Part shown: piece after piece, positions 61,465-64,000 of the stretch | Position numbering within the stretch: the first letter of the stretch is position 1 | Layout of the letters: every line of letters starts with the position of its first letter | Source of the DNA: Pyronema omphalodes | Taxonomy: Eukaryota; Ascomycota; Pezizomycetes; Pezizales; Pyronemataceae | NCBI GenBank assembly: GCA_024516155.1 | Contig: JAJJXM010000041.1 | Span: forward strand, 380,001-444,000 | Length of the DNA: 64,000 nucleotides | Direction: 5' to 3' | Notes under the pieces: model-generated | What the model was told of the DNA's origin: nothing | The model's input: the letters and a program-made list of their open reading frames with translations, nothing else | Database searches by the model: none | Position numbers and translations under genes: made by a program

Positions 61465-61711
61465 CAGATCAGCTAATTTCAAGCCAAATGGCTGTCTTGA
61501 TCACCCTTAACTTCAATATGTTGATTACAATTTACAGCTGCAACCTAGACTTTTTCTTACTGAGGATTCGGCAATTGTAAGTCTTTGGAGTTCATGATGT
61601 TATTTATCGGTATTGGAATCATGGTATTGATGTATCCGCGAATTATAGACTGTCTAGTATCAGTTGTGGTGAAGTAACTAATCTAAGTCATACGGCTATG
61701 CTGAAATTAAC
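61465..61711 (-). repeat. Two diverged AGCCANNTGGCT family copies
   Basis: At 61465-61513 the core AGCCAAATGGCT (61482-61493) is intact with TCAAGCC and TTAACTTC flanks. At 61668-61711 GAAGTAACTAATC matches the family flank but the core is changed (AGTCATACGGCT). Confidence 0.5.
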
Positions 61712-61908
61712 TTTGTTAATATAATATCGATATGCCTTTTGAAATTCTCTGAAATTTTCATGGCGGATTCATATGCACCCTGGTCCCTGCGATGTAACAC
61801 GTTCAGAGGATTTTACAAAGCTCCAACATCGCCTTTTTTTTTTTTTTTTTTTTTTTGACGCCATATGATTGTAATAAGTATCTGCTCTTTCAAGCAAATC
61901 AATAAACC

Positions 61909-62225
61909 ATGCTGCAGATATATATGCTTATAGTCGGAACGATCACTACCGGATGCACCAACACTACTACGGTGGTGTTTTCTGGTCGAGGTTCTGGTTA
62001 CAGTTTTGGAGAATTGTATATGGTACGAATAACTGTTTCAGTGGGGATATATTCACGCTGGTTTACGATGTATTCCGACTTGGGAACTCAACCATGGGGG
62101 ATGGAGAGGTGATTACTTGGGAGCAGGAAGAAAAGGAAGACGAGGAAGACGAGGAAGACGAGGAAGACGAGGTTGCTGGAATGATTCAGCCTCTCGCCCT
62201 CGGTCCCACAAAACCCCTTGTGTGA
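61909..62225 (+). pseudogene. Possible decayed gene with acidic tail
   Basis: Two overlapping plus-strand frames are open here, one ending in an acidic run (EEDEEDEEDE) at about 62130-62170. Neither is recognised. The acidic-coding run leads into the degenerate tandem repeats, and matches the GAAGA/GAGGA-rich stretches of the other copies. Best read as a relic of a duplicated gene. Confidence 0.25.
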
Positions 62226-62670
62226 TTACCCTGTAATTCCACTTGGGAACCTCATCATGAAGCCTGAGAAGGACGGAGAAAAGATCCTGGGGGAGGATGA
62301 GATAACCGGAATGATTCAGCCTCTCGCCCTCGGCCTTTTGAAACTTCTACGAAAGAAAAAGGGAAGAGAAGAGAATCGAAAAGGCTGTATTATCGCTGCA
62401 GCTAAGATTCATATGCACCAGGCACGAACCCGTCTGTAATTCCAATCGGGAACTTGATATATACCCCACCAAACACCGTCTTAGAAGTTAGATGAGGAGG
62501 AAAGAAATTAGAAGGAAGATGAGGTTGCTGGAATGATTCAGCCTGTCGCGCTCGGTCCTTCGAAATCTCCATGAAAGAAAAAGGGAAGAGAAGAGAATCG
62601 GAAGACTGCATTATTGCTGCTGCTATAAATCATATAGACAATAATTGTCCTGTAATCCCACTGGGGAATT
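62170..62670. repeat. Degenerate tandem duplication, about 130-220-bp units
   Basis: GGAATGATTCAGCCT recurs at about 62178, 62308 and 62530, each followed by TCTCGCCCTCGG or a variant. CTGTAAT-CC-GGGAA recurs at about 62230, 62434 and 62650. GAAAGAAAAAGGGAAGAGAA recurs at about 62351 and 62573. Confidence 0.85.
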
Positions 62671-64000
62671 TAATACAAATCACTATCACCCATATCTGGA
62701 CCTATACGTACCGGAACTGAGCATCGGCGACATCGACATAACACAAACCATACGCGCTGGCTCAAACTTTGGGGATATCTTCTTTGGAGCTAGAGTAATC
62801 AACCGGGATTTCGGGATTTGTAAGGGGAGGTAGCGGGCGGGAATTTGTGTTGGGTGATGATGGATGGATGGGTTGGAGAAAGGAATCAATGATTGGGTTG
62901 ATGAGGAAGGACATGAGCAGGAAGAAAAGAGGATGAGGATGGGGGAAGAGGAGGAGGGAAAGGAAGGACATTAGCAGAAAGATGAAGTTTGCGGAATGAT
63001 ATGTATATACTATTGACCCCTCGAAGCTGCGGCGAAAGTAAAAGGGTAGAGAATCAGAAGGTTTCATTGTTTTTGCGGGTTGCGATAGGAAGAGTGGGCA
63101 CGCTTCGTCCAGGGCTTAGTTACAAGTTCCTTTAACTCTTCGTAATTGAAATCAGTATTTGTGTTTTATCTGGTGCATAATTGAAATTTGGGGGTTTAGT
63201 CTTTGGAATTGATACCTGGTTATACAAAGATAATGCGGGTATTAGTCATAAAAGAGATCAGAAGCCTGGCGGTATCATTTTTGGAATTTCAGTGATGAAA
63301 GCTAACATGACGTGTTATTATTGAGACAGCCGTCGAATCTAATCTTTAATAATAACCTCCTTCATTATTCACGGCCTTGCTTTTCAGGAGCTAAAAGCTG
63401 CTAATAATAATCGTATTGTCTTTAACCAAGAAAGCTCATAAGCTACGAATATGTCTATAATGCAAACACGGTCAATACCCTCGCAAATGCCCCTGGAATA
63501 AGGCGTATTCCTCAGCGTGGAGAGAGACAGAACTAGAGTACTCGCAGTGGGAAATTATTAAAGAGCAATCACACAAATGATAACCACCGTTCTTCATTCA
63601 CCTTGCGGAATTTATAGGTAGCTATAGCGTTGCTCCGTATGTTTCTTAGAAAAGAATAGAGCAATGGGAAGAACAATACGTGGGCTTAGCATACAGAGGC
63701 GAATCAAATGGTTCGTTCGATTTTGTCATGAACGCATTCGTCTAAGAGTGTGAGTAATGTCCTATGACCGGATTTTGTCAATGGCCTGAAGGGATCTCCT
63801 CGGTTGCTGAAATTTGATCACCTGATTGCATGAGGGAATGGTTATTAGAACTGAATTCAAGTACTCTAGCGATATACTGGCCACTATGTGGGCAGAGACT
63901 GCCAATTATTGAAATAATAAATCCACATGAGACACCATGAATCCAACATCTTTCAATCATCAAGGGCGTTAAACCTAGACATATGAATTTGGAGGAATGA
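62671..64000. other. Right end of window, no gene
   Basis: The first 350 bp (to about 63022) is the counterpart of 59930-60240. An open frame at 62645-62833 is unrecognised. AGAGCAATGGGAAG near 63658 resembles the MITE terminus (one change in 14). Otherwise AT-rich sequence without recognisable genes. Confidence 0.4.

Larger units (their letters stand above)
58928..61908. other. 3-kb AT-rich intergenic stretch
   Basis: No gene is supportable. Contains a diverged repeat copy (59106-59168), a G-rich run (about 59657-59692), a decayed duplicated segment (59930-60240), a TCCGAGTT 8-bp run (about 61089-61121), and a T-run (about 61833-61856). Confidence 0.45.

Overview
The window is nuclear DNA of a filamentous ascomycete (Pezizomycotina). 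The evidence is short spliceosomal introns (43-290 nt, mostly about 50 nt) with GTRNGT-like donors and CTAAC/CTGAC-like branch sites, fungal versions of housekeeping proteins (Gem1, Pre9, Ufd4, Cap1, Sft1, Ste20), a fungal GPI-anchored secreted protein, and a small Cys-rich ascomycete protein. Class or genus cannot be fixed from the sequence alone.

Layout. From 0.8 to 8.4 kb there is a gene cluster: gem1 (minus, 5 exons), tRNA-Glu(CTC) with a 14-nt intron, tRNA-Gln(TTG), a WW/FF-domain splicing protein (minus), and the proteasome alpha-3 gene pre9 (plus), the last two sharing a 298-bp divergent promoter. From 8.4 to 33 kb the window is gene-poor: one small Cys-rich protein (17.8 kb), one GPI-anchored secreted protein (21.8 kb), a 9-bp minisatellite (27.3 kb), a tRNA-headed SINE candidate (28.1 kb) and one weak candidate coding exon (31.4-31.7 kb, minus). 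From 33 to 43.3 kb lie ufd4 (HECT E3, 6 exons, 1845 aa), cap1 (actin capping alpha, 5 exons with a 19-nt exon) and, convergent to it, sft1 (Qc-SNARE, first exon 20 nt). From 43 to 58 kb the DNA is dominated by many unrelated 6- to 11-bp tandem arrays, plus a 201-bp MITE with 22-bp perfect terminal inverted repeats (46.9 kb); within this lies the p21-activated kinase gene ste20 (52.7-55.5 kb). From 58 to 64 kb there is a broken copia-type Gag fragment, dispersed copies of a palindrome-centred repeat, and decayed duplicated segments.

How the genes relate. The intact genes are dispersed housekeeping functions (mitochondrial dynamics, splicing, ubiquitin-proteasome, actin, Golgi SNARE, polarity kinase signalling). 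No biosynthetic cluster or defence operon is visible. Ufd4 and Pre9 act in the same ubiquitin-proteasome pathway and Ste20 and Cap1 both bear on actin polarity, but nothing in the sequence suggests their spacing is functional. The most unusual content is the repeat biology: a likely new MITE, a likely SINE, a dispersed AGCCA-N2-TGGCT repeat family, and a dense field of tandem arrays with 7-bp units.
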